From RGDT01 sp964630925 (GTDB lineage: Bacteria > Planctomycetota > Planctomycetia > Gemmatales > Gemmataceae): a stretch of 22,906 nucleotides of DNA. The translations under genes were made by a program, and so were the position numbers. Within the stretch, counting starts at the first letter, position 1, and the number at the start of each line of letters is the position of its first letter. Positions 1-7,005 of the stretch are shown in pieces. Below the pieces are notes generated by a model, which ran no database searches, was not told the origin of the DNA, and saw only the letters and a program-made list of their open reading frames with translations. The stretch is taken from positions 1 to 22,906 of the forward strand of contig CAZVZK010000162.1 of assembly GCA_964630925.1 (NCBI GenBank), given 5' to 3'.

Positions 1-306
1 GCCGCCGCCACCGCCGCCGCCGTAGCCGCCGCCACCGCCGCCGCCGCCACGCGGACGGTCCTCGCGGGGCTTCGCCTCGTTGACCGTCAGCGTGCGGCCC
101 TGCAACTGGGTGCCGTTGAGGGCCGAGATCGCCTCGTCGCCCCCGTCGCTCATCTCGACGAACCCGAAGCCGCGCGAGCGGCCCGTCTCCCGGTCCATCG
201 TCACCTGGGCCTTGGTCACCGTGCCGAACTTGCTGAACGCCTCGCGGAGGTCATCCGCATTGGTGTCGAACGACAGGTTCCCGACGTAAATGTTCTTCGC
301 TGCCAT
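1..306 (-). CDS. Glycine-rich RRM RNA-binding protein (3' end outside window)
   Basis: Single-stranded RNA-binding protein with one RNA recognition motif and a glycine-rich tail, presumably cytoplasmic. The first 102 residues are visible; the gene runs off the left edge. RNP2 is IYVGNL (residues 6-11) and RNP1 is RGFGFVEM (45-52), with the aromatic residues that stack on RNA bases (Y7, F48, F50) all present, so the domain should be functional. The RRM ends near residue 80 and is followed by an Arg/Pro linker and a tail made only of Gly and Tyr as far as it can be read. The ATG at 306 is preceded by GGGGAG at good spacing. Such small RRM-plus-Gly proteins occur in cyanobacteria, planctomycetes and plant organelles and are often cold-induced; the RNA target cannot be told from sequence. 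Family assignment is very secure. Confidence 0.95.
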   Translation of the reverse strand, partial: MAAKNIYVGNLSFDTNADDLREAFSKFGTVTKAQVTMDRETGRSRGFGFVEMSDGGDEAISALNGTQLQGRTLTVNEAKPREDRPRGGGGGGGGYGGGGGGG

Positions 307-390
307 ATCGCTCCCCGCGGGCACGCCGGCCCGCATTGATCGCGGCGGCACGCCCCCGTGGCGAAGGCGAGCGCCTCCGCTCATCGTTTG

Positions 391-396
391 ATTGTA
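391..396 (-). promoter_or_regulatory. Possible -10 box of the RRM gene
   Basis: On the minus strand the sequence reads GATACAATC, giving TACAAT (5 of 6 to TATAAT), inside an AT-rich island in very GC-rich DNA. No good -35 is seen at 16-18 bp. It would give a 5' leader of roughly 75-80 nt before the ATG at 306. Position and composition are the only support. Confidence 0.35.
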
Positions 397-643
397 TCAG
401 AACCCCAAAAGAAAACCCGCTGATTCCCGCGCCCTCCACCGGATCGCGATTTGACGCAGCGCGGATCCGGCCCCCGCGCCCCAGATCCTGTTCGTGCGGC
501 ACACGTCGCAGAGCCCGTAGACGCCCCCCCTTCGCCAGCACCCCACGCTGCGGAATTCGCCGAGGCGGACGCCCCGCCCCAACACATGGAGCGACGCGCC
601 GCGCCTCCTCGTGGCCGGGGCCGTGCGACGCGTGCGCCGGCTC

Positions 644-666
644 GGCGGGCTCACACCCCGCCCGCC
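644..666 (-). terminator. Hairpin just after the AAA ATPase stop
   Basis: Perfect 7-bp GC stem (GGCGGGC at 644-650, GCCCGCC at 660-666) with a 9-nt loop, starting about ten bases past the stop codon at 676. No U-tract follows on the minus strand, so it is not a standard intrinsic terminator. It could be a 3'-end stabiliser or a weak terminator. Confidence 0.3.
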
Positions 667-675
667 TTGCTTCCG

Positions 676-2196
676 TCACAACGCCACGTGCGCCTTGCCG
701 TTCAGCTCCGGCCTGGCCGCCGGCTCGCGGACCGGCACCAGCGGCAGGTCGTCCCCGTGCTTCTGCTTCCAGAAGCACGCCAGGGCGATCTGCCCGCACC
801 TCTCCTGGAACTGCGCCGGCGTCTCCTGCAGGTCGGCGTAGTGGTCGATGAACGCCAGCATGTCGGCATACGCCTGCGGGAACTCGCCGAGGATGCGCTC
901 CGCCATGCGCTTCTTGTCCTCGGGGTCCATGTAGGTCAGCTCGACGGCCTTGTCGATGCGGCCCGGCCGCGTGCTGATGAACTCCGTCGTCCCGTCCGGC
1001 AGCTTGCGCGGCTGGCCGAGGGCCGGGTCGATCTTCGAGATGTCGTTCGTCGTGATGATCGTGAAGATCCCGTCCGAACGCTCCACACCGTCGAGGCAGT
1101 TCAGCAGGCAGTCGAACGTCAGCGGGGCGCCGAAGCCCGAGCCCTGCTTGCCGCCTTCCTGCTGCTCGCCTTCCTTCTTCTGCTGCTGGAAGAAGAACGG
1201 CATCGGGCTGTTCTTCCGGGCGATGTTCTCGCGGCCGTGGAAGACGTTGTCCACGTCCTCGATCAGCGCGATGCACGGCACGTTGACCTGCATGTCTGCC
1301 CACGCCTTCATCAGCTCGGCGTTCGACATCTGCGCCAGGTTGAAGACGTAGATGGGCATGTTGAGGTCCTCGGCGAAGGCGCGGGCCAGCGCCGTCTTGC
1401 CGGTGCCCGGGGGGCCGTACAGCATCCAGCCGCGCTTCCACGGGATGGCCTTGTGGCGGTACCAGTCGCGGTTGCTCCGCCACAGCTCGATCTCGCGGAT
1501 CAGCTTCGTCACGCGGCCCGGGAAGATGAGGTTGCCCAGGGCGCTGCCCTCGTGCGTCGGCGCCTTGCCCAGCTGCTCCGGCTCGTGCGTCAGGAGGCGG
1601 TAGTAGCGCTGCCGGAACCAGGGCAGGCCGTTGGTGCCGGTGTCCCAGTCCTCGCTTGCCTCCGAGCGGGGCGGGACGTGGTGGATGGCGAAGCGGTTCT
1701 TCGCCTTCTCCTCGGAGGAGTTGACCTCCCAGGTGAGCTGGTTGCAATCCTCCGTGGCCCGCTTCAGCAGCGCCTCGAAGTCCAGGGTGCCGCGGAGGAA
1801 GGTGAGGGTGGAGTAGATCTTGGTGGGCCCGCCGGAGGACTGCTCCTGCTGGCCGGTGCCCGTCTTCTTCACCTCCTGGGCGTTGGAGAACAGGAAAGGG
1901 AACCAGCCGTTCCAGAACACCATCGTGCGGTTGCCGAATTGCTCGTAGGCGACCAGGCCGTAACGCCCGTCGCGCATGTGCTCGTAGTCCGCGCCGTACA
2001 GCCGGTCGTAGTTGCCGTACCGCGAGTAGTTCGCGATGAGGTGGGAGATGATCGCCTGGTGGGCGGCCTCGCTGGGGATCTCGATGCGGCGGATGAACAG
2101 GTTGGCGATGCGCCAGGCGAACGACTTGATCTGCTCCCAGCACGCGGCCAGGACGCCGAGCAGCGCGCCGCCGAACAGGAGGTTGGTGAAATCCAT
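676..2196 (-). CDS. BCS1-like AAA ATPase, membrane-anchored
   Basis: AAA-family ATPase resembling the BCS1 group, whose mitochondrial members translocate or remodel folded proteins across a membrane. With the start at 2196 it has 506 residues. A hydrophobic segment at about 3-20 is a likely single membrane anchor. Residues ~35-200 form a beta-rich N-domain. The AAA core begins near 235: Walker A GPPGTGKT (261-268), Walker B IALIEDVD (309-316), sensor-1 TTND (382-385) and arginine-finger region STRPGRID (R410, R413). All catalytic residues are present, so it should hydrolyse ATP. A Gln/Gly/Lys-rich insertion of about 30 residues lies between Walker B and sensor 1. ATG 2196 has GGAG nine bases upstream; ATG 2211 would add five residues. 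AAA identity is certain; the BCS1 subgroup is from the anchor, N-domain and motif context. The client is unknown and no neighbour suggests one. Confidence 0.88.
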   Translation of the reverse strand: MDFTNLLFGGALLGVLAACWEQIKSFAWRIANLFIRRIEIPSEAAHQAIISHLIANYSRYGNYDRLYGADYEHMRDGRYGLVAYEQFGNRTMVFWNGWFPFLFSNAQEVKKTGTGQQEQSSGGPTKIYSTLTFLRGTLDFEALLKRATEDCNQLTWEVNSSEEKAKNRFAIHHVPPRSEASEDWDTGTNGLPWFRQRYYRLLTHEPEQLGKAPTHEGSALGNLIFPGRVTKLIREIELWRSNRDWYRHKAIPWKRGWMLYGPPGTGKTALARAFAEDLNMPIYVFNLAQMSNAELMKAWADMQVNVPCIALIEDVDNVFHGRENIARKNSPMPFFFQQQKKEGEQQEGGKQGSGFGAPLTFDCLLNCLDGVERSDGIFTIITTNDISKIDPALGQPRKLPDGTTEFISTRPGRIDKAVELTYMDPEDKKRMAERILGEFPQAYADMLAFIDHYADLQETPAQFQERCGQIALACFWKQKHGDDLPLVPVREPAARPELNGKAHVAL

Positions 2197-2392
2197 GCGT
2201 GTGCGCTCCATCCCCCGGCGAGGGGGAAGCCATCAGGGTGCCCGGCGTCGTGACGCCAGGACACGCCTCTCTCCCGTCAGGTTCGGTGGCTTGCCGCGCT
2301 TCGGGTGAGGAGGGCAGGGAGGATCGCCATCCGCGCGGTGGACGGCGCCGGGCAAGCCGACGCCAGAGCGGGAACGCATGGTCCGCCATCCA

Positions 2393-2400
2393 GTATATAC
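2393..2400. promoter_or_regulatory. Palindromic GTATATAC in a divergent promoter region
   Basis: The 283 bp between the AAA ATPase start (2196, minus) and the metallophosphoesterase start (2480, plus) contain one conspicuous AT island, GTATATAC. It is self-complementary, so TATATA could act as a -10 for either gene. It lies about 80 bp before the plus-strand start. No clear -35 is seen on either side. Confidence 0.3.
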
Positions 2401-2479
2401 GGGCGGTCAACGCCGACATTTCACGGCCCCGCCGTATCCTGACCTGCGTCCAGTGGCCCGCCACCGACCCGGAGAGACG

Positions 2480-3547
2480 ATGCAAGTCCGTCCCAGCCGC
2501 CGCGAAGTCCTCGCCGCCTGCGCCTCCGGCGCCGCAATCGCCTGCGCTGGCGCCGCCGGCCCGCCGGCAGATTCGCCCGCCGCCTTCTTCCTGGTGGGCG
2601 ATACCCACTACCTCGCCGACAAGTCACACCCCGCGAAGCTGGACGCGCGGTCCGCCGCCGTCACCGCCGGCCTGATCGCCACCCTCAACCGCCTGCCCGG
2701 AACCGACATCCCCAGGGAGGCCGGCGGCGGGAAGGTGCTGCCCGCCCGTGGCGTGATCCACGCGGGCGATTGCATCGACACGGGGGACAAGCCCAACGTG
2801 AAGATGCAGGCGGCCGAGTGGGCCGCCTTCGCCGACGGCTTCGGGCTCACGGGCAAGGACGGCAAGCTCGGGATGCCCCTCTACGAGGTCCACGGGAACC
2901 ACGACAGCCCGCGCGGCGACGGCCTCGCGGTCAAGAAGATCATCCAGCGGAACAAGTCCCGCCCCGGCGTGAAGAACGTCTCGGCGAACGGCGTCCACTA
3001 CTCCTGGCGCTGGGGCGGCGTGCACTTCATCAACCTGGGGATCGTGGTCGGGGAGGTGGCCGCGGTGAAGCGGCGCCGGCGCTACGCCCCACTCGGGAGC
3101 CTCGACTTCCTGGTGGCCGACCTGCGGGACAACGTCGGCAGGTCGGGACGCCCCGTCGTCATCACCCACCACGTCGACATGCTCCGTTACGCCAAGCCAC
3201 TCCCGGCCGACGACAAGAAGGCGGCCGGGATGGAGTGGGACCCCGCCGACGTGAGAGGCTTCCACGAGGCCCTCGCGGGTTACAACATCGCCGCCATCCT
3301 CTACGGCCACACGCACGCCCGCAACGTGTTCCGCTGGGACGGCTCCGACAAGGCGGCCAGGGCCGGCATCCCCGTGTTCAATGTGGACAACAGCAGCCAC
3401 TTCGCCAGCAAGGAGCAGGCCTTCTTCTACTTCGAGATCGGCGGGGGGGCCATCATCGCCCGCGAGTATCAGACGAAGGACGCCTGGAAGACCGGATCCT
3501 GGTCCCCGCGCTCCTGGTCCGCCCCCGTGGCCGCCCCGCGCGTCTAG
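2480..3547 (+). CDS. Tat-exported calcineurin-like metallophosphoesterase
   Basis: Secreted binuclear-metal phosphoesterase of 355 residues. The N-terminus has a twin-arginine signal (SRREVLAA at 6-13, then an Ala-rich hydrophobic stretch to about 26), so it is probably exported folded and metal-loaded. The calcineurin-like motifs appear in order: GDTH (40-43), GDCIDTGD (96-103), GNHD (139-142), THH (229-231) and GHTHA (276-280); these supply the expected metal ligands. The ATG at 2480 is chosen because GGAGAG lies just upstream and the Tat signal starts there; an upstream in-frame GTG would add 34 residues that look untranslated. The substrate cannot be inferred: the family includes phosphodiesterases, nucleotidases and phosphoprotein phosphatases. 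It stands alone, 91 bp before the next gene. Confidence 0.9.
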   Translation: MQVRPSRREVLAACASGAAIACAGAAGPPADSPAAFFLVGDTHYLADKSHPAKLDARSAAVTAGLIATLNRLPGTDIPREAGGGKVLPARGVIHAGDCIDTGDKPNVKMQAAEWAAFADGFGLTGKDGKLGMPLYEVHGNHDSPRGDGLAVKKIIQRNKSRPGVKNVSANGVHYSWRWGGVHFINLGIVVGEVAAVKRRRRYAPLGSLDFLVADLRDNVGRSGRPVVITHHVDMLRYAKPLPADDKKAAGMEWDPADVRGFHEALAGYNIAAILYGHTHARNVFRWDGSDKAARAGIPVFNVDNSSHFASKEQAFFYFEIGGGAIIAREYQTKDAWKTGSWSPRSWSAPVAAPRV

Positions 3548-3594
3548 GGCCGGACGAAATCGCCCCATCCCGTGGCGGCCCCGCCGGACCGGGG

Positions 3595-3600
3595 TATCAT
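3595..3600 (+). promoter_or_regulatory. Possible -10 box of the PQQ-propeller gene
   Basis: TATCAT in GC-rich DNA, 38 bp before the ATG at 3639. The same kind of TAnnnT hexamer sits 37-39 bp before two other plus-strand starts (12178 and 13365). No recognisable -35. Confidence 0.35.
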
Positions 3601-3638
3601 GACTCCGCCCTCCCACCACACGCCGAGGCCCTCCCGCC

Positions 3639-4913
3639 ATGCGACTGCTCGCGCTGCCGATCCTCCTGGCCGCCCTGTCCCCGCTCGCCGCCGCCGCCAA
3701 CTGGCCCCAATGGCGCGGCCCGACAGGGCAGGGAATCGTTGACGACAAGCGCGTCCCGCTCGAGTGGAGCGAGTCGAAGAACCTCCTGTGGAAGTCCCCC
3801 CTGCCCGGCGCGGGCAACTCGACCCCCGTCGTCTGGGGGGACCGGATCTTCCTGACGGCGGCGGATGGCGCCAAGCGGATCGTCCTCTGCCACAGCCTGA
3901 AAGACGGCAAGGAGCTGTGGCGTGTCGACGCGGCCGATAAGGCCCCGAAGGAGCCGACGTACCCGTGGAACGGCTACGCCTCGCCGTCGTGCGTGACGGA
4001 CGGCAAGCACGTCTGGGCGTTCTTCGGCACGCCGGGCCTCTTCTGCTACACCGTGGAGGGCAAGGAGGTCTGGAAGAAGTCGTTCGGCGTCATCAAGAAC
4101 GGCCCCTGGGGCACGGGGGCGTCCCCCTTCCTGCACGGCGACTCCGTCATCATCAACCTGGACAACGACGGGGGCGGCGGGGCAGGGGACGCCCCGGCGG
4201 CGCTCGTGGCCCTGGTAAAGGACACCGGCAGGCCGAAGTGGTCCACGCCGCGCTCCGGCGACCGCGGCTTCAGCACCCCGCGGCTGATGAAGAGCGCCGA
4301 GGGCCGGACCGACATGATCCTCAACGGCCCCGGCGCCCTCATCGGGTACGACCCCGACACCGGCAGGGAGGTCTGGCGGATGCTGCGGCCCAAGGCCGGC
4401 GACAAGGAGAAATTCGGCGAGCCCGTCCCCGCGGACGACGGCCAGCGGCTGTTCGTCCTGAGCGGCCGGACCGGCCCGTTCCAGATCGCGAAGATCCCCG
4501 GCAAGGGCGACGTGACGAAGTCGCACGTCACCCACAACGGGACGCGGTCCAAGGGCGCCCACCGCGACGTGTCGTCGCCCGTGATCGCCAACGGCCGGGC
4601 CTACGTCGCCGACACCAAGGGCTTCCTGACCTGCTACGACCTCGAGTCGGGGAAGGAGCTGTTCAACCGGGTGATCGGCAAACGCGGGGCGAAGACGAAC
4701 TCGTCGCTGCTGCTCCTCAACGGCACGATCCTGGTCCTGATGGACGACGGGAACACGGTGGTCGTGGAGCCGGGCGCGGAGTACAAGGAAGTCGCCCAGA
4801 ACCGGCTGGGCAAGGGCCAGCCGCTGGAGTTCGGGGCGTCGCCGGCGGTGGCGGACGGCAAGCTGCTCCTGCGGTCGCAGACACACCTGTACTGCGTCGG
4901 CGAGAAGAAATGA
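3639..4913 (+). CDS. Secreted PQQ-like beta-propeller protein
   Basis: Exported protein of 424 residues built from PQQ/WD-type beta-propeller repeats, related in fold to BamB and to PQQ dehydrogenases. Residues 1-20 are a signal peptide (hydrophobic core LLALPILLAAL, likely cleavage after AAAA). The mature N-terminus NWPQWRGP (21-28) is a hallmark of a large planctomycete family. Propeller blades are marked by repeats such as DGKELWRVD, GKEVWKKS, GREVWRM and SGKELFNRV. No dehydrogenase catalytic residues are recognised, so it is more likely a scaffold or binding protein than an enzyme. There is no Shine-Dalgarno sequence before the ATG. It ends 7 bp before the alpha/beta hydrolase gene, so the two are probably co-transcribed. 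The fold is secure, the role unknown. Confidence 0.9.
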   Translation: MRLLALPILLAALSPLAAAANWPQWRGPTGQGIVDDKRVPLEWSESKNLLWKSPLPGAGNSTPVVWGDRIFLTAADGAKRIVLCHSLKDGKELWRVDAADKAPKEPTYPWNGYASPSCVTDGKHVWAFFGTPGLFCYTVEGKEVWKKSFGVIKNGPWGTGASPFLHGDSVIINLDNDGGGGAGDAPAALVALVKDTGRPKWSTPRSGDRGFSTPRLMKSAEGRTDMILNGPGALIGYDPDTGREVWRMLRPKAGDKEKFGEPVPADDGQRLFVLSGRTGPFQIAKIPGKGDVTKSHVTHNGTRSKGAHRDVSSPVIANGRAYVADTKGFLTCYDLESGKELFNRVIGKRGAKTNSSLLLLNGTILVLMDDGNTVVVEPGAEYKEVAQNRLGKGQPLEFGASPAVADGKLLLRSQTHLYCVGEKK

Positions 4914-4920
4914 GGCACCC

Positions 4921-5907
4921 ATGCACGCGCTGATCCTCGCCATCCTCGCGGCCCCGCCGGGCCTCGCCGGCGTCGAGACGAAGGCGGACTGGGGGAAGCG
5001 CCGCGCCGCCATCCTCAAGGGGATGGAGGCGGCGATGGGGGAGTTGCCGAAGGAGAAGGTGCCGCTGGAGGCCGAGCCGGGGGAGGCGGTGAAGGGGGAG
5101 GGGTACACCCGCCGCAAGCTCACGTTCCAGAGCGAGAAGGGCCAGCGCGTGCCGGCGTGGCTCCTCATCCCCGACGGCGAGGGCAAGAGGCCGGCGGTCC
5201 TCTGCCTGCACCAGACCACGGTCATCGGCAAGGGCGAGCCGGCTGGCCTGAACAAGAACGAGCAGCTCCACTACGCCCTGCACCTCGTCCGCCGCGGCTA
5301 CGTCTGCCTCGCCCCCGACTACCCCAGCTTCGGCGATCACGCCTACGACTTCAAGAAGAGCAAGCACGCCTCCGGCACCATCAAGGCCGTCTGGGATAAC
5401 ATCCGCGCCGTCGATTACCTCAGCTCACGCCCCGACGTCGATCCCGAACGCATCGGCGTCATCGGCCACTCGCTCGGCGGGCACAACGCCATGTTCACCG
5501 CCTGCTTCGACACACGGCTGAAGGCCGTGGTGTCGAATTGCGGATTCACTTCATTCCCGAAGTACTACGGCGGTAAAATCAAGGGGTGGACGAGCCCGCG
5601 GTACATGCCGCGCCTGGAGTCCGTCTACAAGCTCGACGCCAAGGGCGTGCCGTTCGACTTCCCGGAGGTGGTGGCGGCCATCGCGCCGCGTGCCTTCCTG
5701 GCGAGCAGCCCGCTGAAGGACGACAACTTCGAGGTGTCGGGCGTGCGCGACTGCATCGCGGCGGCCCGGCCGATCTACACGCTCCTCGGGGTGAGGGACA
5801 ACCTCCAGGCCAACCACCCCGACTGCGGACACTCCTTCCCGCCGGAGGCGCGGAAGGTGGCGTATGAGTTCCTCGATCGCCATTTGAAGCCCAGGAGAGG
5901 CCCATGA
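4921..5907 (+). CDS. Alpha/beta hydrolase, dienelactone hydrolase / acetyl-xylan esterase type
   Basis: Alpha/beta-hydrolase fold enzyme of 328 residues, probably an ester hydrolase. The nucleophile elbow is GHSLGG with Ser184; the acid is probably Asp267 or Asp268 (LKDDNF), and the base is His304 in DCGHSFP, so a complete triad is present. The oxyanion-hole region is CLHQTT (95-100). A hydrophobic N-terminus (MHALILAILAAPPGLAG) suggests export, like its propeller neighbour. It follows the propeller gene by 7 bp, and its stop overlaps the start of the next gene (ATGA at 5904-5907), indicating translational coupling. In planctomycetes such secreted esterases often act on acetylated polysaccharides; that is an inference from family and location only, and no carbohydrate-active domain is attached. 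Confidence 0.9.
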   Translation: MHALILAILAAPPGLAGVETKADWGKRRAAILKGMEAAMGELPKEKVPLEAEPGEAVKGEGYTRRKLTFQSEKGQRVPAWLLIPDGEGKRPAVLCLHQTTVIGKGEPAGLNKNEQLHYALHLVRRGYVCLAPDYPSFGDHAYDFKKSKHASGTIKAVWDNIRAVDYLSSRPDVDPERIGVIGHSLGGHNAMFTACFDTRLKAVVSNCGFTSFPKYYGGKIKGWTSPRYMPRLESVYKLDAKGVPFDFPEVVAAIAPRAFLASSPLKDDNFEVSGVRDCIAAARPIYTLLGVRDNLQANHPDCGHSFPPEARKVAYEFLDRHLKPRRGP

Positions 5908-6767
5908 GTGACGGCGGCCCGCTGCCGGAATGGTTCGTCCGCGAGGTCGAGCTGGCGTTGGCCCGGCTGGGCTGGACGCTCAAGGCGTGGGAGGGCCGCA
6001 CCGCAAACGTGCGCGACGACAAGGGCAAGGACTCCCAGTACGGGATGGACAACCTCCTCCGCCGCGCCCTCGGCTGGGCCGAGGAGGGGCGCGTGGAGAA
6101 GCTGGCGGCCCACTTGCGCAGCACCAACAGCGTGACGCCGCCCGCCAGCCTGAGCGCCGTCCGCGAGCGGCTGCTGGTCCGGCTGCGCGAGCCGTTCCGC
6201 GACGACGCCATCGAGGGGTCGGTCTGGTCGAGCCCACTCGAGGGGACCGGCCTCGTGCAGGTGCTGGTGGTCGATTTCCCCGAGGCGATGAACTACGTCA
6301 CACGCGACATGATCGAGGGCTCCGGGCGCACCGGCGAGGAATGGCTGGCGTTCGCCCTGGACAACCTGCGTGCCATCACCGGGCCTGAGATGGTCGTCAC
6401 CCTGGAGGACGAGTGCGGGGTCTTCGGCTGCGGCACGGGCGACGCCTACGACGCGGCACGCGGGCTGGTCATGGAGCGTCTGTGGCCGGACGCGGCCCCG
6501 CACGGGTTCCTCGTCGGCGTGCCGACGCGGGACGCGCTGCTCTTCTACCCGGTGGACGAGGAGCTGCTCGACAGGCGTTTCACCGAGCTGCTCATCGCGA
6601 CGATCAAGTGGCACGACAAGGAGCCCTACCCCATCAGCGACAAGCTGTTCTGGGTGCAGGGCGGCGAGTGGGAGGAGGTCTGCTGGGACTACACCGACGG
6701 CAAGCTGACGGCGTCGCTGCCGTGCGGCCTGCGCGAGCTGTTCGACGATGAGGAGGACGAGGGATGA
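5904..6767 (+). CDS. DUF1444-like cytoplasmic protein
   Basis: Protein of 287 residues with no signal peptide or membrane segment. The middle and C-terminal part (about 125-260) resembles the DUF1444 (YtpQ-like) family from memory: an ALDNLRAITG helix, then GCGTGDAYDAARGLVMERL and GFLVGVPTRDALLFYPV. That family has no established biochemical role. The N-terminal half has an amphipathic, charged character (RRALGWAEEGRVEKLAAHL). The start ATG lies inside the stop of the preceding hydrolase gene (ATGA), with AGGAGAGG just upstream, so it is translated together with it. The last residues are strongly acidic (FDDEEDEG). The family assignment is moderate. Confidence 0.75.
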   Translation: MSDGGPLPEWFVREVELALARLGWTLKAWEGRTANVRDDKGKDSQYGMDNLLRRALGWAEEGRVEKLAAHLRSTNSVTPPASLSAVRERLLVRLREPFRDDAIEGSVWSSPLEGTGLVQVLVVDFPEAMNYVTRDMIEGSGRTGEEWLAFALDNLRAITGPEMVVTLEDECGVFGCGTGDAYDAARGLVMERLWPDAAPHGFLVGVPTRDALLFYPVDEELLDRRFTELLIATIKWHDKEPYPISDKLFWVQGGEWEEVCWDYTDGKLTASLPCGLRELFDDEEDEG

Positions 6768-6944
6768 GCCGGGCGACCTTCACGCCGCCGGCGCTCCCTC
6801 GCCCCTCGCTCACCGTCCAGCCCCAGACTTCTCAGCCTCAAGCGCCTCATCTGCTCCACAGGCCGTTGACGCGGGGGGATGAGGGAGGACGCCATCGAGC
6901 CGACGCGATTCATGCGTGGCCCCCTCCGTGGAGGCCACCCTCTG

Positions 6945-6987
6945 AAATACAAAGGCCGGGGCGCGGCGTCGCTGCCGCGCCCCGGCC
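6945..6987 (-). terminator. Intrinsic terminator of the outer-membrane barrel gene
   Basis: Perfect 14-bp GC stem (6954-6967 with 6974-6987), six-base loop, followed on the minus strand by TTTGTATTT. It begins 18 bases after the barrel gene's stop at 7006. The T-rich tail exists only on the minus strand, so it does not serve the converging DUF1444-like gene. The 238 bp between the two genes hold no other gene; a bulged hairpin at 6916-6938 (GTGGCC paired with GGCCAC) lacks a T-tract. Confidence 0.85.
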
Positions 6988-7005
6988 AGGGGGAGGGGGG
7001 ATCGC

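Larger units (their letters stand above)
307..675. other. 369-bp intergenic stretch without a convincing gene
   Basis: Lies between the start of the RRM gene and the stop of the AAA ATPase gene, both on the minus strand. The open frames here are Arg/Pro/Gly-rich and look like GC-rich non-coding translation. It holds an AT-rich patch around 380-415 that may carry the RRM promoter, and a hairpin at 644-666 just past the ATPase stop. I see no tRNA, riboswitch or mobile element. Confidence 0.6.

Noticed and set aside
451..2253. 600-codon open frame on the plus strand opposite the AAA ATPase
   Set aside because: Leu/Val/Arg/Glu-rich with no motifs; it is the antisense shadow of a well-supported gene.
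251..2608. 785-codon open frame on the minus strand
   Set aside because: Arg/Pro/Gly/Ala-rich translation out of frame with the AAA ATPase, which has all its motifs in another frame; typical of GC-rich antisense or shifted frames.
6916..6938. Hairpin GTGGCC...GGCCAC as a terminator for the DUF1444-like gene
   Set aside because: The stem has a 3-base bulge and no T-tract follows on the plus strand.
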